Source: SHXR01 sp046160305
GTDB lineage: Bacteria; Pseudomonadota; Gammaproteobacteria; Burkholderiales; SG8-39
NCBI GenBank assembly: GCA_046160305.1
Contig: JBJXGX010000279.1
Coordinates: forward strand, 1-61,493
Length of the DNA: 61,493 nucleotides
Reading direction: 5' to 3'
The stretch's first letter is position 1, and each line of letters opens with the position of its first letter. Below, piece after piece: positions 18,528 through 26,384 of the stretch. Below the pieces are notes generated by a model, which worked only from the letters and a program-made list of their open reading frames with translations, searched no databases and was not told the DNA's origin. A program made the position numbers and the translations under genes.

Positions 18528-20212
18528 TGGTGCGGCCCGGCGATCATCGGCAGATCGAGACCATGCAGGGCTGCGCAGGCGATCGCATCCGGATAGCCCG
18601 CATCCGCATGGCGCATCACACCGGTCGCCGGATCATTCCATAACACCCGCCCGATTCGACGCGCGGCTTCCGGGGTGCCGTCGCATACGATCACGACCCC
18701 CGCGTGCTGTGAAAAACCCATGCCGACACCGCCGCCGTGATGCAGTGAGATCCATGTCGCACCGGATGCGCAGTTCAGCATCAGGTTGAGAAGCGGCCAA
18801 TCGGACACGGCGTCGCTGCCATCCAGCATGCGTTCGGTCTCCCGATTCGGACTGGCGACCGAACCCGCATCGAGATGGTCGCGTCCGATCACAATCGGCG
18901 CCTTCAAGATGCCCTTGGCCACCATGTCGTTGAACGCGAGGCCTGCCTTGTGGCGCTCACCCAAACCGAGCCAGCAGATCCGTGCGGGCAGGCCCTGGAA
19001 CTGGATGCGCGAACGCGCCATGTCGAGCCAGTGGTTGAGTGCGCGATCGTGTGGAAACAGTTCGCGAATTTTCTCGTCGGTGCGATAGATGTCTTCGGGA
19101 TCGCCCGATAGCGCGACCCAGCGAAATGGCCCCTTACCGACACAGAACAGTTGGCGCACATAGGCCGGCACGAATCCTGGGTAATCGAATGCGTTGTCGA
19201 CGCCGACATTCTTTGCTTCCTGACGAATGTTGTTGCCGTAGTCGACGCAAGGCACCCCAAGCTCCTTGAATCCGAGAATGCTTCGCACATGATTGGCGAT
19301 CGACTCGCGCGCCGAGGTCGCGACTTCCACCGGATCGCGCTTGCGAAGGTCCTCCCATTTCTCGATCGACCAGCCCTGCGGCAGATAGCCATTGGACGGA
19401 TCGTGCGCCGAGGTTTGATCCGTGACGAGCGAGGGCTTCATGCCGCCCGCGCGCGCGCGCTTGAGGATCTGTGGGAGAACGTCGGCGGCGTTGCCGAGCA
19501 GGCCGACCGAAATTGCGCGTCCTTCATTGCACGCGCTCCGGATCATTGTCAGGGCCTCGTCCAGGTTCGCGGCCTGATGATCAAGGTAACCGGTGGCTAG
19601 GCGCTTCTCGATGCGACTGCGCTCGCATTCGATGAGCAGGATCGAGGCGCCGGCCATCGTCGCGGCAAGCGGTTGGGCGCCGCCCATGCCGCCCAAGCCG
19701 GCCGACAGGATCCACTTGCCCTGCCAGCTCCCGCCATAGTGCTGGCGACCCGCCTCGACGAATGTCTCGTACGTGCCTTGAATGATCCCCTGACTGCCGA
19801 TGTAGATCCATGAGCCCGCGGTCATCTGGCCATACATCATCAGGCCCTTGCGATCGAGCTCGTTGAAGTGTTCCCAGTTGGCCCAGTTCGGCACCAGATT
19901 GGAATTGGCGATCATGACGCGTGGTGCATCGGCGTGGGTGCGGAAGACGCCGACCGGCTTCCCGGATTGCACGAGCAGCGATTCGTCCGCTTCGAGCCTT
20001 CGCAGGGCATCGACGATGTGATCGTAGCAATCCCAGTTGCGCGCGGCCTTGCCGATGCCGCCATACACGACGAGATCGTCAGGCCGCTCGGCGACTTCCG
20101 GATCGAGATTGTTCATCAGCATGCGAAGCGGTGCTTCGGTCAGCCAACTCTTCGCGGTGAGCGTTGTGCCACGGGTGGCACGCACGACGCGGGCGACGGA
20201 TTTCTGAGACAT
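18524..20212 (-). CDS. hutU: Urocanate hydratase
   Basis: NAD-dependent urocanase, the second step of histidine degradation. The 562 residues match. The NAD-binding glycine motif GLGGMGG is at 172-178, and NSNLVPNWANWEHF and GGGVGMGFSQHAG are characteristic. The ATG at 20212 is chosen because GGAGGG lies just upstream and it gives the usual N-terminus. A longer frame to 20254 only adds residues coded by the tandem repeat in the leader. First gene of hutU-hutH-hutG. Confidence 0.96.
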   Translation of the reverse strand: MSQKSVARVVRATRGTTLTAKSWLTEAPLRMLMNNLDPEVAERPDDLVVYGGIGKAARNWDCYDHIVDALRRLEADESLLVQSGKPVGVFRTHADAPRVMIANSNLVPNWANWEHFNELDRKGLMMYGQMTAGSWIYIGSQGIIQGTYETFVEAGRQHYGGSWQGKWILSAGLGGMGGAQPLAATMAGASILLIECERSRIEKRLATGYLDHQAANLDEALTMIRSACNEGRAISVGLLGNAADVLPQILKRARAGGMKPSLVTDQTSAHDPSNGYLPQGWSIEKWEDLRKRDPVEVATSARESIANHVRSILGFKELGVPCVDYGNNIRQEAKNVGVDNAFDYPGFVPAYVRQLFCVGKGPFRWVALSGDPEDIYRTDEKIRELFPHDRALNHWLDMARSRIQFQGLPARICWLGLGERHKAGLAFNDMVAKGILKAPIVIGRDHLDAGSVASPNRETERMLDGSDAVSDWPLLNLMLNCASGATWISLHHGGGVGMGFSQHAGVVIVCDGTPEAARRIGRVLWNDPATGVMRHADAGYPDAIACAALHGLDLPMIAGPHQ

Positions 20213-20229
20213 GCTGCCCTCCGTGGGCC

Positions 20230-20259
20230 GGGGACACATCGAACGGGGACACATCGAAC
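20230..20259 (-). repeat. Two exact 15-bp tandem repeats in the hutU leader
   Basis: GGGGACACATCGAAC occurs twice with no gap (20230-20244, 20245-20259 on the plus strand), 18 bases before the hutU start. Position suggests an operator or leader-RNA element for the hut operon. The unit also resembles fragments of REP-like repeats that contain GGGGACA, so a relict repeat is the alternative. Confidence 0.7.
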
Positions 20260-20299
20260 AGAGGCTGATTCACCGAACAGTCTTATCCGGAATACCGGG

Positions 20300-20328
20300 T
20301 TGATGTGGAAATTATAGGCGCTTATGAT
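20300..20328 (+). promoter_or_regulatory. Sigma-70-like promoter for the glutathione transferase gene
   Basis: TTGATG (20300-20305) and TATGAT (20323-20328) are separated by 17 bases, a good sigma-70 match on the plus strand. The start codon follows at 20428, leaving a leader of about 90 bases. Confidence 0.5.
20311..20316 (-). promoter_or_regulatory. Perfect -10 hexamer pointing toward hutU
   Basis: On the minus strand these bases read TATAAT, about 100 bases upstream of the hutU ATG. They lie inside the spacer of the plus-strand promoter, so the two promoters face away from each other and overlap. No correctly spaced -35 was found. Confidence 0.35.
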
Positions 20329-20427
20329 CGGCTACTCTGCCAAGACCACCGCTTGCGTGCGTTGGGTGCCGCGCGTGCGACCAGGCGGGTTGAGGATGAA
20401 ACACGCATTGGAGTCGACGCCTTGGGA

Positions 20428-21078
20428 ATGATTCTGTACGGAACGCCGCTCTCCAGCTTCAGTTGCAAGGTCCGTCTGGCCTTGGCCATCAAAGGTTGCA
20501 CGGTCGACGAGCGGATGCCCCCGGGCGGCTACCGATCCGCGGAATATCGCCAGTTCATTCCGTCCGGACGTGTGCCCGGTCTGATCGATGGCGAGTTCGC
20601 GCTGGGGGAGTCCGATGCGATCATCGAGTACATCGACGAGACCCAGGCCGGACCTGATCTCCTGCCATCCTCGCCGCAAGGTCGAGCACGTTCGCGTGCG
20701 CTGTCGCGATTCCACGATTTCTATCTGGATCCGCCGATCCGGAACTTGTTTCCGGAGCTTGATCCGCGGCTCCGGAGCACGGAGCGGGTCTCGCAGCGGG
20801 CAAGGGAGATCATCGAACGCCTCGATATGCTGGAGACGATGATCGACCCCTCTCCATATCTGGCCGGTTCGTCGCTTTCCCTCGCCGATTGCGCCTTCCC
20901 GCCAAGTCTGATTTTGATTGAGATCATGTTGCCCCGCCTTGGCTACGAAGTGCCGCTTGGGCCGAAGCTCGACCGTTGGTGGCAGGCGGTGCGACGGGAA
21001 CACGCGTTCGAGCGCACGCTCGGACCCTACCGCGCGGTGGCCAACGCCTGGGCCGCGAGCAAGCTCGCGTCGCCCTGA
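20428..21078 (+). CDS. Glutathione S-transferase family protein
   Basis: The 216 residues have a thioredoxin-like N-terminal domain (MILYGTPLSSFSCKVRLALA, with a Ser/Cys active-site region at 9-13, and SGRVPGLIDGE and ESDAIIEYIDE for the gamma-glutamyl site). An all-helical C-terminal domain contains the usual SLADCAF motif. The N-terminus recalls zeta-class or maleylacetoacetate-isomerase-like enzymes, but the substrate is unknown. The start at 20428 gives the family N-terminus. It stands between hutU (divergent) and pyrG (same strand, 106 bases on). Confidence 0.85.
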   Translation: MILYGTPLSSFSCKVRLALAIKGCTVDERMPPGGYRSAEYRQFIPSGRVPGLIDGEFALGESDAIIEYIDETQAGPDLLPSSPQGRARSRALSRFHDFYLDPPIRNLFPELDPRLRSTERVSQRAREIIERLDMLETMIDPSPYLAGSSLSLADCAFPPSLILIEIMLPRLGYEVPLGPKLDRWWQAVRREHAFERTLGPYRAVANAWAASKLASP

Positions 21079-21126
21079 CTTGGCCCGGCGCGCCGCGGAT
21101 CGCGCTTCGGAAAGATTATCGGCCGG

Positions 21127-21140
21127 GCGCCTCGAGGCGC
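21127..21140. repeat. 14-bp perfect palindrome upstream of pyrG
   Basis: GCGCCTCGAGGCGC reads the same on both strands and can form a 5-bp stem with a TCGA loop. It is 49 bases after the transferase stop and 45 before the pyrG ATG. No T-run follows, so its role as terminator or operator is open. Confidence 0.4.
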
Positions 21141-21184
21141 AAGCGATTGGTATATCATTCGCCGTCCAAGCCTCCCATTCCCGG

Positions 21185-22834
21185 ATGACCAAGTACGTCT
21201 TCGTGTCAGGTGGTGTTGTTTCCTCCTTAGGGAAGGGGATCGCCGCCGCCTCGCTCGCCGCCATTCTCGAGTCGCGCGGCCTCAAGGTCACCCTTCTCAA
21301 GCTCGACCCGTACATCAACGTCGATCCGGGAACGATGAGCCCGTTCCAGCACGGCGAGGTCTTCGTGACCGAAGACGGCGCGGAAACCGATCTCGACCTT
21401 GGCCACTACGAGCGATTCACCTCGGCGCGGATGCGCAAGTGGAATAACTTCACCACCGGTCAGATCTACGATAGCGTCATCAAGAAGGAACGCCGCGGCG
21501 AATATCTCGGCCGCACCGTTCAGGTGATTCCGCATATCACCGATGAGATCAAGCTGTATATCCAGCGTGGCGCCGAAGGGGCGGACCTCGCGATCATCGA
21601 GGTTGGCGGTACGGTTGGTGATATCGAGTCGCTGCCATTCCTCGAGGCGGCGCGCCAGATGAGTCTCGAGCTGGGGCGCCAGAACACCTGCTTCGTGCAC
21701 CTCACGCTCGTCCCCTATATCGCCTCGGCCGGCGAGCTGAAGACCAAGCCGACCCAACACTCGACACAGAAGCTGCGTGAGATCGGCATCCAGGCCGACA
21801 TATTGTTGTGCCGTGCCGATCGACCGATTCCGGAAGAAGAACGCAAGAAGATCTCGCTCTTCTCCAATGTGCAACTCGAAGGCGTGATCTCGGTGTGGGA
21901 TGCCGATTCGATCTACAAGATCCCATCGATGCTGCATCAGCAGATGGTGGACGAGATCGTCTGCCACAAGCTCAACATTCTCGCGCGCCCGGCCGATCTG
22001 TCGGTGTGGGACAAGCTGATCTATTCCCTCGAACACCCGGTGCACAAGGTGACGATCGCGATGGTCGGCAAGTATGTCGGACTCACCGAGTCGTACAAGT
22101 CGCTGTCCGAGGCCCTCATGCATGCGGGCATGCACACGCATACGCGCGTCGAGATTCGCTATATCGATTCCGAGCGCATCGAGACCGAAGGAACGCGTGA
22201 GCTCGAAGATGTCGATGCGATCCTGGTTCCGGGCGGGTTCGGCAAGCGCGGGATCGAAGGCAAGGTGCGCGCGGTGCAGTTCGCGCGCGAGGGAAGCGTT
22301 CCCTACCTCGGCATTTGCCTTGGCATGCAGATCGCGGTTATCGAGTTCGCACGCAATGTGTGTGGCCTGGCAGGCGCGAACAGCACGGAGTTCGATCCGG
22401 ACTCGCCGCATCCGGTCATCGCGCTCATCACCGAGTGGCATGATCGCGAGGGCCGCATCGAGCGGCGGGACAACACCTCCGATATGGGCGGCACGATGCG
22501 TCTTGGCGCGCAGGCGGCCAACCTCGAGGCCGGGTCATTGGCACGGGCGATCTACGGTACGGATGGTATCAACGAGCGCCACCGCCATCGCTACGAAGTC
22601 AATGAAGCCTATGTTCCGCGCCTGAAGGAGCGCGGGCTTCGCGTGAGCGGACTCACCGTCACGGACAATCTCGTGGAAATGATCGAGTTGCCGAACCATC
22701 CATGGTTCGTCGCGTGCCAATTCCATCCGGAATTTACGTCGCGACCGCGGCAGGGGCACCCCTTGTTCAAGGCATTCATCGAGGCGGCGCTGGCTCGACA
22801 GGTGGTCGTTGGTCAGGCGCCGCTCGCCGCATGA
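21185..22834 (+). CDS. pyrG: CTP synthase
   Basis: Aminates UTP to CTP with glutamine and ATP. The 549 residues match. The synthetase domain begins MTKYVFVSGGVVSSLGKG with the ATP loop. The glutaminase domain has the nucleophile Cys378 in LGICLGMQ and His/Glu in FHPEF near the C-terminus. The ATG at 21185 gives the family start. The stop overlaps the kdsA start (ATGA). pyrG-kdsA-eno-ftsB is a conserved proteobacterial run. Confidence 0.97.
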   Translation: MTKYVFVSGGVVSSLGKGIAAASLAAILESRGLKVTLLKLDPYINVDPGTMSPFQHGEVFVTEDGAETDLDLGHYERFTSARMRKWNNFTTGQIYDSVIKKERRGEYLGRTVQVIPHITDEIKLYIQRGAEGADLAIIEVGGTVGDIESLPFLEAARQMSLELGRQNTCFVHLTLVPYIASAGELKTKPTQHSTQKLREIGIQADILLCRADRPIPEEERKKISLFSNVQLEGVISVWDADSIYKIPSMLHQQMVDEIVCHKLNILARPADLSVWDKLIYSLEHPVHKVTIAMVGKYVGLTESYKSLSEALMHAGMHTHTRVEIRYIDSERIETEGTRELEDVDAILVPGGFGKRGIEGKVRAVQFAREGSVPYLGICLGMQIAVIEFARNVCGLAGANSTEFDPDSPHPVIALITEWHDREGRIERRDNTSDMGGTMRLGAQAANLEAGSLARAIYGTDGINERHRHRYEVNEAYVPRLKERGLRVSGLTVTDNLVEMIELPNHPWFVACQFHPEFTSRPRQGHPLFKAFIEAALARQVVVGQAPLAA

Positions 22835-23685
22835 AGCTCTGTGGATTCCCGGTGGGATTGGATCAGCCCCTGTTCGTGATTGCCGGTCCCTGCGTCATTG
22901 AATCGCGTGACATGGCATTCGATACCGCCGGTCGATTGCAGGAAATCACCGCGCGCGTTGGCATTCCATTCATCTACAAATCCTCATACGACAAGGCCAA
23001 CCGCAGCTCCGGCAAGTCCTTCCGCGGCCTCGGCATCGACAAGGGCCTGGAGATCCTGGGCGATGTGAAGCGCACGCTTGGCGTCCCGGTGCTGACCGAC
23101 GTGCACGAGATGGAAGAGATCGCGGCGGTCGCGGCGGTCGTCGATGTGCTGCAAACCCCCGCATTTCTCTGCCGGCAGACGAATTTCATCCGTGCGGTGG
23201 CGGCGGCCGGTCGCCCGGTGAACATCAAGAAGGGTCAGTTCCTCTCGCCGTGGGACATGAAGAATGTCGCCGACAAGGCGCGTGAAGCGAGCGGCATCGA
23301 CAACATCATGGTGTGTGAGCGCGGTGCGAGCTTCGGCTACAACACATTGGTCTCGGACATGCGCTCGCTTGCGGTAATGCGCGAGACCGGCTGCCCGGTC
23401 GTATTCGATGCAACGCATTCGGTTCAACAGCCGGGTGGGCAGGGTACATCGAGCGGCGGGCAGCGGGAATTCGTGCCGGTCCTCGCCCGCGCCGCCGTTG
23501 CCGCCGGAATCGCCGGGCTCTTCATGGAGACCCATCCGGATCCGGCGAAAGCATTGTCCGATGGTCCGAATGCCTGGCCGCTCCCTATGATGGAGTCGCT
23601 GCTTGGCACCTTGAAGGCGCTCGATGCGATCGTGAAACGGCAGGGTTTCGCGGAAGAACCGTTGCTGGGTCGGACGGGCGGGTGA
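22831..23685 (+). CDS. kdsA: 3-deoxy-8-phosphooctulonate synthase (KDO-8-P synthase)
   Basis: Condenses arabinose 5-phosphate with phosphoenolpyruvate to form KDO 8-phosphate for the lipopolysaccharide core. The 284 residues match, with IAGPCVIESRDMA, YKSSYDKANRSS, TDVHE and FDATHSVQQPGGQG as family motifs. It overlaps pyrG by four bases and is followed by eno, the enzyme that makes its PEP substrate. Confidence 0.96.
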   Translation: MKLCGFPVGLDQPLFVIAGPCVIESRDMAFDTAGRLQEITARVGIPFIYKSSYDKANRSSGKSFRGLGIDKGLEILGDVKRTLGVPVLTDVHEMEEIAAVAAVVDVLQTPAFLCRQTNFIRAVAAAGRPVNIKKGQFLSPWDMKNVADKAREASGIDNIMVCERGASFGYNTLVSDMRSLAVMRETGCPVVFDATHSVQQPGGQGTSSGGQREFVPVLARAAVAAGIAGLFMETHPDPAKALSDGPNAWPLPMMESLLGTLKALDAIVKRQGFAEEPLLGRTGG

Positions 23686-23767
23686 AGTTTCAAACCACGG
23701 CCGACGCACCAAGGCACCACGACACCCCGCTTAAGCAAAGATTATTCTTCGTCAGGATGGGCATTGC

Positions 23768-25051
23768 ATGAGCTCGATCGTCGATGTAGTCGCACGCGAA
23801 ATCCTCGATTCACGTGGAAACCCCACCGTCGAATGCGATGTGCTCCTTGAATCGGGCGTCATGGGACGCGCGGCCGTTCCATCGGGCGCCTCCACGGGTA
23901 GTCGGGAAGCCATCGAGCTTCGCGACGGGGACCCGGCGCGCTATGGCGGCAAGGGCGTATTGAAGGCCGTCGAACATGTGAATACCGAAATCTCCGAAGC
24001 CATCATGGGGCTTGATGCATCCGAGCAGGGCTTCGTCGACAAGACCCTGATCGACCTCGACGGCACCGAGAACAAATCCAACCTGGGCGCCAATGCGATG
24101 CTCGCCGTGTCGATGGCGGTGGCGAAAGCGGCGGCCGAGGAAGCCGGGCTGCCGTTGTATCGCTACTTTGGCGGCGCGGGTCCGATGCAGGTGCCGGTGC
24201 CGATGATGAACGTGATCAACGGCGGCGCGCATGCGAACAACAATCTCGACATGCAGGAGTTCATGATCCTGCCGGTCGGTGTGACGAGTTTTCGCGAGGC
24301 CCTGCGTTGCGGTGCCGAAATATTTCAGACCTTGAAGAAGCTTCTCGACGCCCGCGGCATGTCAACGACCGTTGGCGATGAGGGCGGCTTTGCACCAAGC
24401 CTTAGCTCGAACGAAGAAGGGTTGAAGCTGATCCTGGAGGCGATTGACAAGGCCGGCTATCGCGCGGGTGAAGACGTGCTCCTCGCTCTGGATTGCGCCA
24501 GTTCCGAATTCTTCGAGAACGGGAAGTACCGGCTCAAATCGGAGAACCTCGAGCTCACGTCAACCCAATTCACGGACTATCTTGCCAACTGGGTCGACAA
24601 ATATCCGATCGTCTCGATCGAGGACGGCATGGCCGAGAGCGATTGGGACGGCTGGAAGACGCTCACCAAGAAGCTCGGCAACAAGATCCAACTGGTCGGC
24701 GATGATCTGTTCGTGACGAACACGCGCATCCTGAGCGAGGGCATCAAGAAAGGCATCGCCAACTCGATTCTGATCAAGGTGAATCAGATCGGCACCCTCA
24801 CCGAAACGTTCGCAGCCATCGAGATGGCGAAGCGCGCGCGTTACACGTCGGTTATTTCCCATCGCTCGGGCGAGACCGAAGACACGACCATTGCCGATAT
24901 TGCCGTCGGTACGAACGCCTTGCAGATCAAGACCGGATCGCTGTCGCGCTCGGATCGCATGGCCAAGTACAATCAGCTTCTGCGCATCGAAGAAGATCTC
25001 GGCGACATCGCGAGCTTCCCCGGTCGCAGTGCGTTCTTCCAGTTGCGATAA
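23768..25051 (+). CDS. eno: Enolase
   Basis: Interconverts 2-phosphoglycerate and phosphoenolpyruvate in glycolysis and gluconeogenesis. The 427 residues match, with SSIVDVVAREILDSRGNPTVE at the N-terminus, catalytic-loop GASTGSREA, metal-binding DCASSEF and SIEDGMAE, and the late VISHRSGETEDT. The 82-base gap after kdsA may hold its own promoter, but I see no convincing -35/-10 pair there. Confidence 0.97.
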   Translation: MSSIVDVVAREILDSRGNPTVECDVLLESGVMGRAAVPSGASTGSREAIELRDGDPARYGGKGVLKAVEHVNTEISEAIMGLDASEQGFVDKTLIDLDGTENKSNLGANAMLAVSMAVAKAAAEEAGLPLYRYFGGAGPMQVPVPMMNVINGGAHANNNLDMQEFMILPVGVTSFREALRCGAEIFQTLKKLLDARGMSTTVGDEGGFAPSLSSNEEGLKLILEAIDKAGYRAGEDVLLALDCASSEFFENGKYRLKSENLELTSTQFTDYLANWVDKYPIVSIEDGMAESDWDGWKTLTKKLGNKIQLVGDDLFVTNTRILSEGIKKGIANSILIKVNQIGTLTETFAAIEMAKRARYTSVISHRSGETEDTTIADIAVGTNALQIKTGSLSRSDRMAKYNQLLRIEEDLGDIASFPGRSAFFQLR

Positions 25052-25064
25052 CCGCGCCGGGCAG

Positions 25065-25376
25065 ATGAGAGTCCTTGGCTTCACGCTCGCTCTGCTGGTA
25101 GTGCTGGTGCAGTATCCGCTTTGGGTAGGAAAGGGTGGTTGGTTGCGTGTGTGGGAGCTCGACCGGCAGCTTATCGAGCGGCGCGCCCGGAACGATCAGC
25201 TGCAGGCTCGCAATGATGTGCTGGAGGCGGAAGTCCGCGACCTGAAGAGCGGCATCGACGCCATAGAAGAACGCGCCCGCTTCGAACTCGGAATGATCAA
25301 GTCGGACGAAATATTCGTTCTGCTGCCGCCCTCGGGATTGGGCGCCGATATGCGACCGGTGGTTTCGGGCAAGTAA
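25065..25376 (+). CDS. ftsB: Cell division protein FtsB
   Basis: Bitopic divisome protein that pairs with FtsL and FtsQ at the septum. The 103 residues have one N-terminal membrane segment (about 4-20, LGFTLALLVVLVQYPLWVG) and a periplasmic coiled coil (about 30-65, with repeated Arg/Glu/Leu and LEAEVRDLKSG). It starts 13 bases after eno, the usual context, and the ATG at 25065 fits the family start. Confidence 0.92.
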   Translation: MRVLGFTLALLVVLVQYPLWVGKGGWLRVWELDRQLIERRARNDQLQARNDVLEAEVRDLKSGIDAIEERARFELGMIKSDEIFVLLPPSGLGADMRPVVSGK

Positions 25377-25408
25377 CGGCCCACGCGGTATTCTTCCTGG
25401 GTCGCGCC

Positions 25409-25432
25409 ACGGTTTGGTATACGGTTTGGTAT
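25409..25432. repeat. Tandem 12-bp repeat over the promoter of the dioxygenase operon
   Basis: ACGGTTTGGTAT occurs twice back to back (25409-25420, 25421-25432), about 95 bases before the dioxygenase ATG. The second copy fills most of the spacer of the predicted promoter, as expected for a regulator-binding site. Confidence 0.6.
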
Positions 25433-25441
25433 TCTTATCAT
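25414..25441 (+). promoter_or_regulatory. Predicted sigma-70 promoter for the dioxygenase/SAF operon
   Basis: TTGGTA (25414-25419) and TATCAT (25436-25441) are separated by 16 bases and lie 85-112 bases before the ATG at 25526. The -35 box overlaps the tandem repeat, suggesting control by a bound protein. Confidence 0.45.
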
Positions 25442-25525
25442 GAATGCAGGCACGCGGGACCAGCCGCGTCTGCGCCCGCCTTCGGCGAGGTCGGCGGGGC
25501 ATGGAATCTGGCAAGGAGCCCGGTA

Positions 25526-26371
25526 ATGAAACTCACCAGTACGCAACGCGAGCAGTTCGATCGGGAAGGCTATTTGTTCTTCCCAAACCTTTTCACGCCA
25601 ACCGAGATCAAGTCGCTCAGCGACGAAGTTCCTGGGCTCTACGCGCAACAGCGCCCGGAGAATGTACGAGAGATGGGCAGCAATTCGGTACGCACGAACT
25701 TCGCCGCGCACATGTACAACGCGCAATTCGCAAGGCTCGCAAGGCATCCTCGTATGGTCGAACCGATCAAGGAGCTCTTCGCTGAAGACGTCTACATGCA
25801 TCAGTTCAAGATCAACGGCAAGATGGCGTTCGATGGCGACGTCTGGCAGTGGCACCAGGACTACGGTACCTGGATGAACGACGATCAGATGCCCGAAGCG
25901 CGGGCGATGAATGTCGCGATCTTCCTGGATGATGTGAACGAGTTCAACGGACCGCTGATGTTCATCCCGGGCAGCCACAAGCAGGGCGTGGTCGAAGCCG
26001 GCCATGACACGTCGACGACGAGTTATCCCCTCTGGACGATCAACAACGAGGTGATCCGCAAGCTCGTTGATCGAGGCGGCATCGTGGCGCCGAAAGGGCC
26101 GGCCGGATCCATGATCCTATTTCACGGGTGTCTGGTGCATGCCTCAACGTCGAATCTGTCGCCATGGAACAGGGTCAGCGTGTATCTGAGTCTGTGTGCG
26201 GTATCGAATCACATCCGCCGCTACAAACGTCCCGGGTATATCGCGCATCGCGATTTCGCGCCGATTCAGTGCTTGCCCGATGATTGCCTGCTAAAGCCCT
26301 ATGACGTCGCGGTGCCATGGAAGGACGGCACACCCGCCGCCGAACTGCAGTCGCTCGCAATCGCGGCTTGA
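25526..26371 (+). CDS. Phytanoyl-CoA/ectoine-hydroxylase-like Fe(II)/2-oxoglutarate dioxygenase
   Basis: Predicted non-haem iron oxygenase of the PhyH family. In the 281 residues the iron facial triad is His110 and Asp112 (WQWHQDYGTW) and His205 (LFHGCLVHAS), with Arg216 as the likely 2-oxoglutarate anchor. QMPEARAMNVAIFLDD and NGPLMFIPGSHK strongly recall ectoine hydroxylase EctD. However, no ectABC is nearby, so ectoine is not implied. An AAGGAG precedes the ATG. It is followed 13 bases later by a SAF-domain oxidoreductase, so the natural substrate is probably also acted on by that enzyme. Substrate unknown. Confidence 0.82.
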   Translation: MKLTSTQREQFDREGYLFFPNLFTPTEIKSLSDEVPGLYAQQRPENVREMGSNSVRTNFAAHMYNAQFARLARHPRMVEPIKELFAEDVYMHQFKINGKMAFDGDVWQWHQDYGTWMNDDQMPEARAMNVAIFLDDVNEFNGPLMFIPGSHKQGVVEAGHDTSTTSYPLWTINNEVIRKLVDRGGIVAPKGPAGSMILFHGCLVHASTSNLSPWNRVSVYLSLCAVSNHIRRYKRPGYIAHRDFAPIQCLPDDCLLKPYDVAVPWKDGTPAAELQSLAIAA

Positions 26372-26384
26372 TCAGGGGATCCGA

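Noticed and set aside
21227..22441. 404-residue minus-strand open frame opposite pyrG
   Set aside because: Shadow of the pyrG reading frame; no domain is recognisable.
25526..26371. Ectoine hydroxylase (ectD) assignment
   Set aside because: Motifs are similar, but no ectoine genes are nearby and the operon partner is a SAF oxidoreductase.
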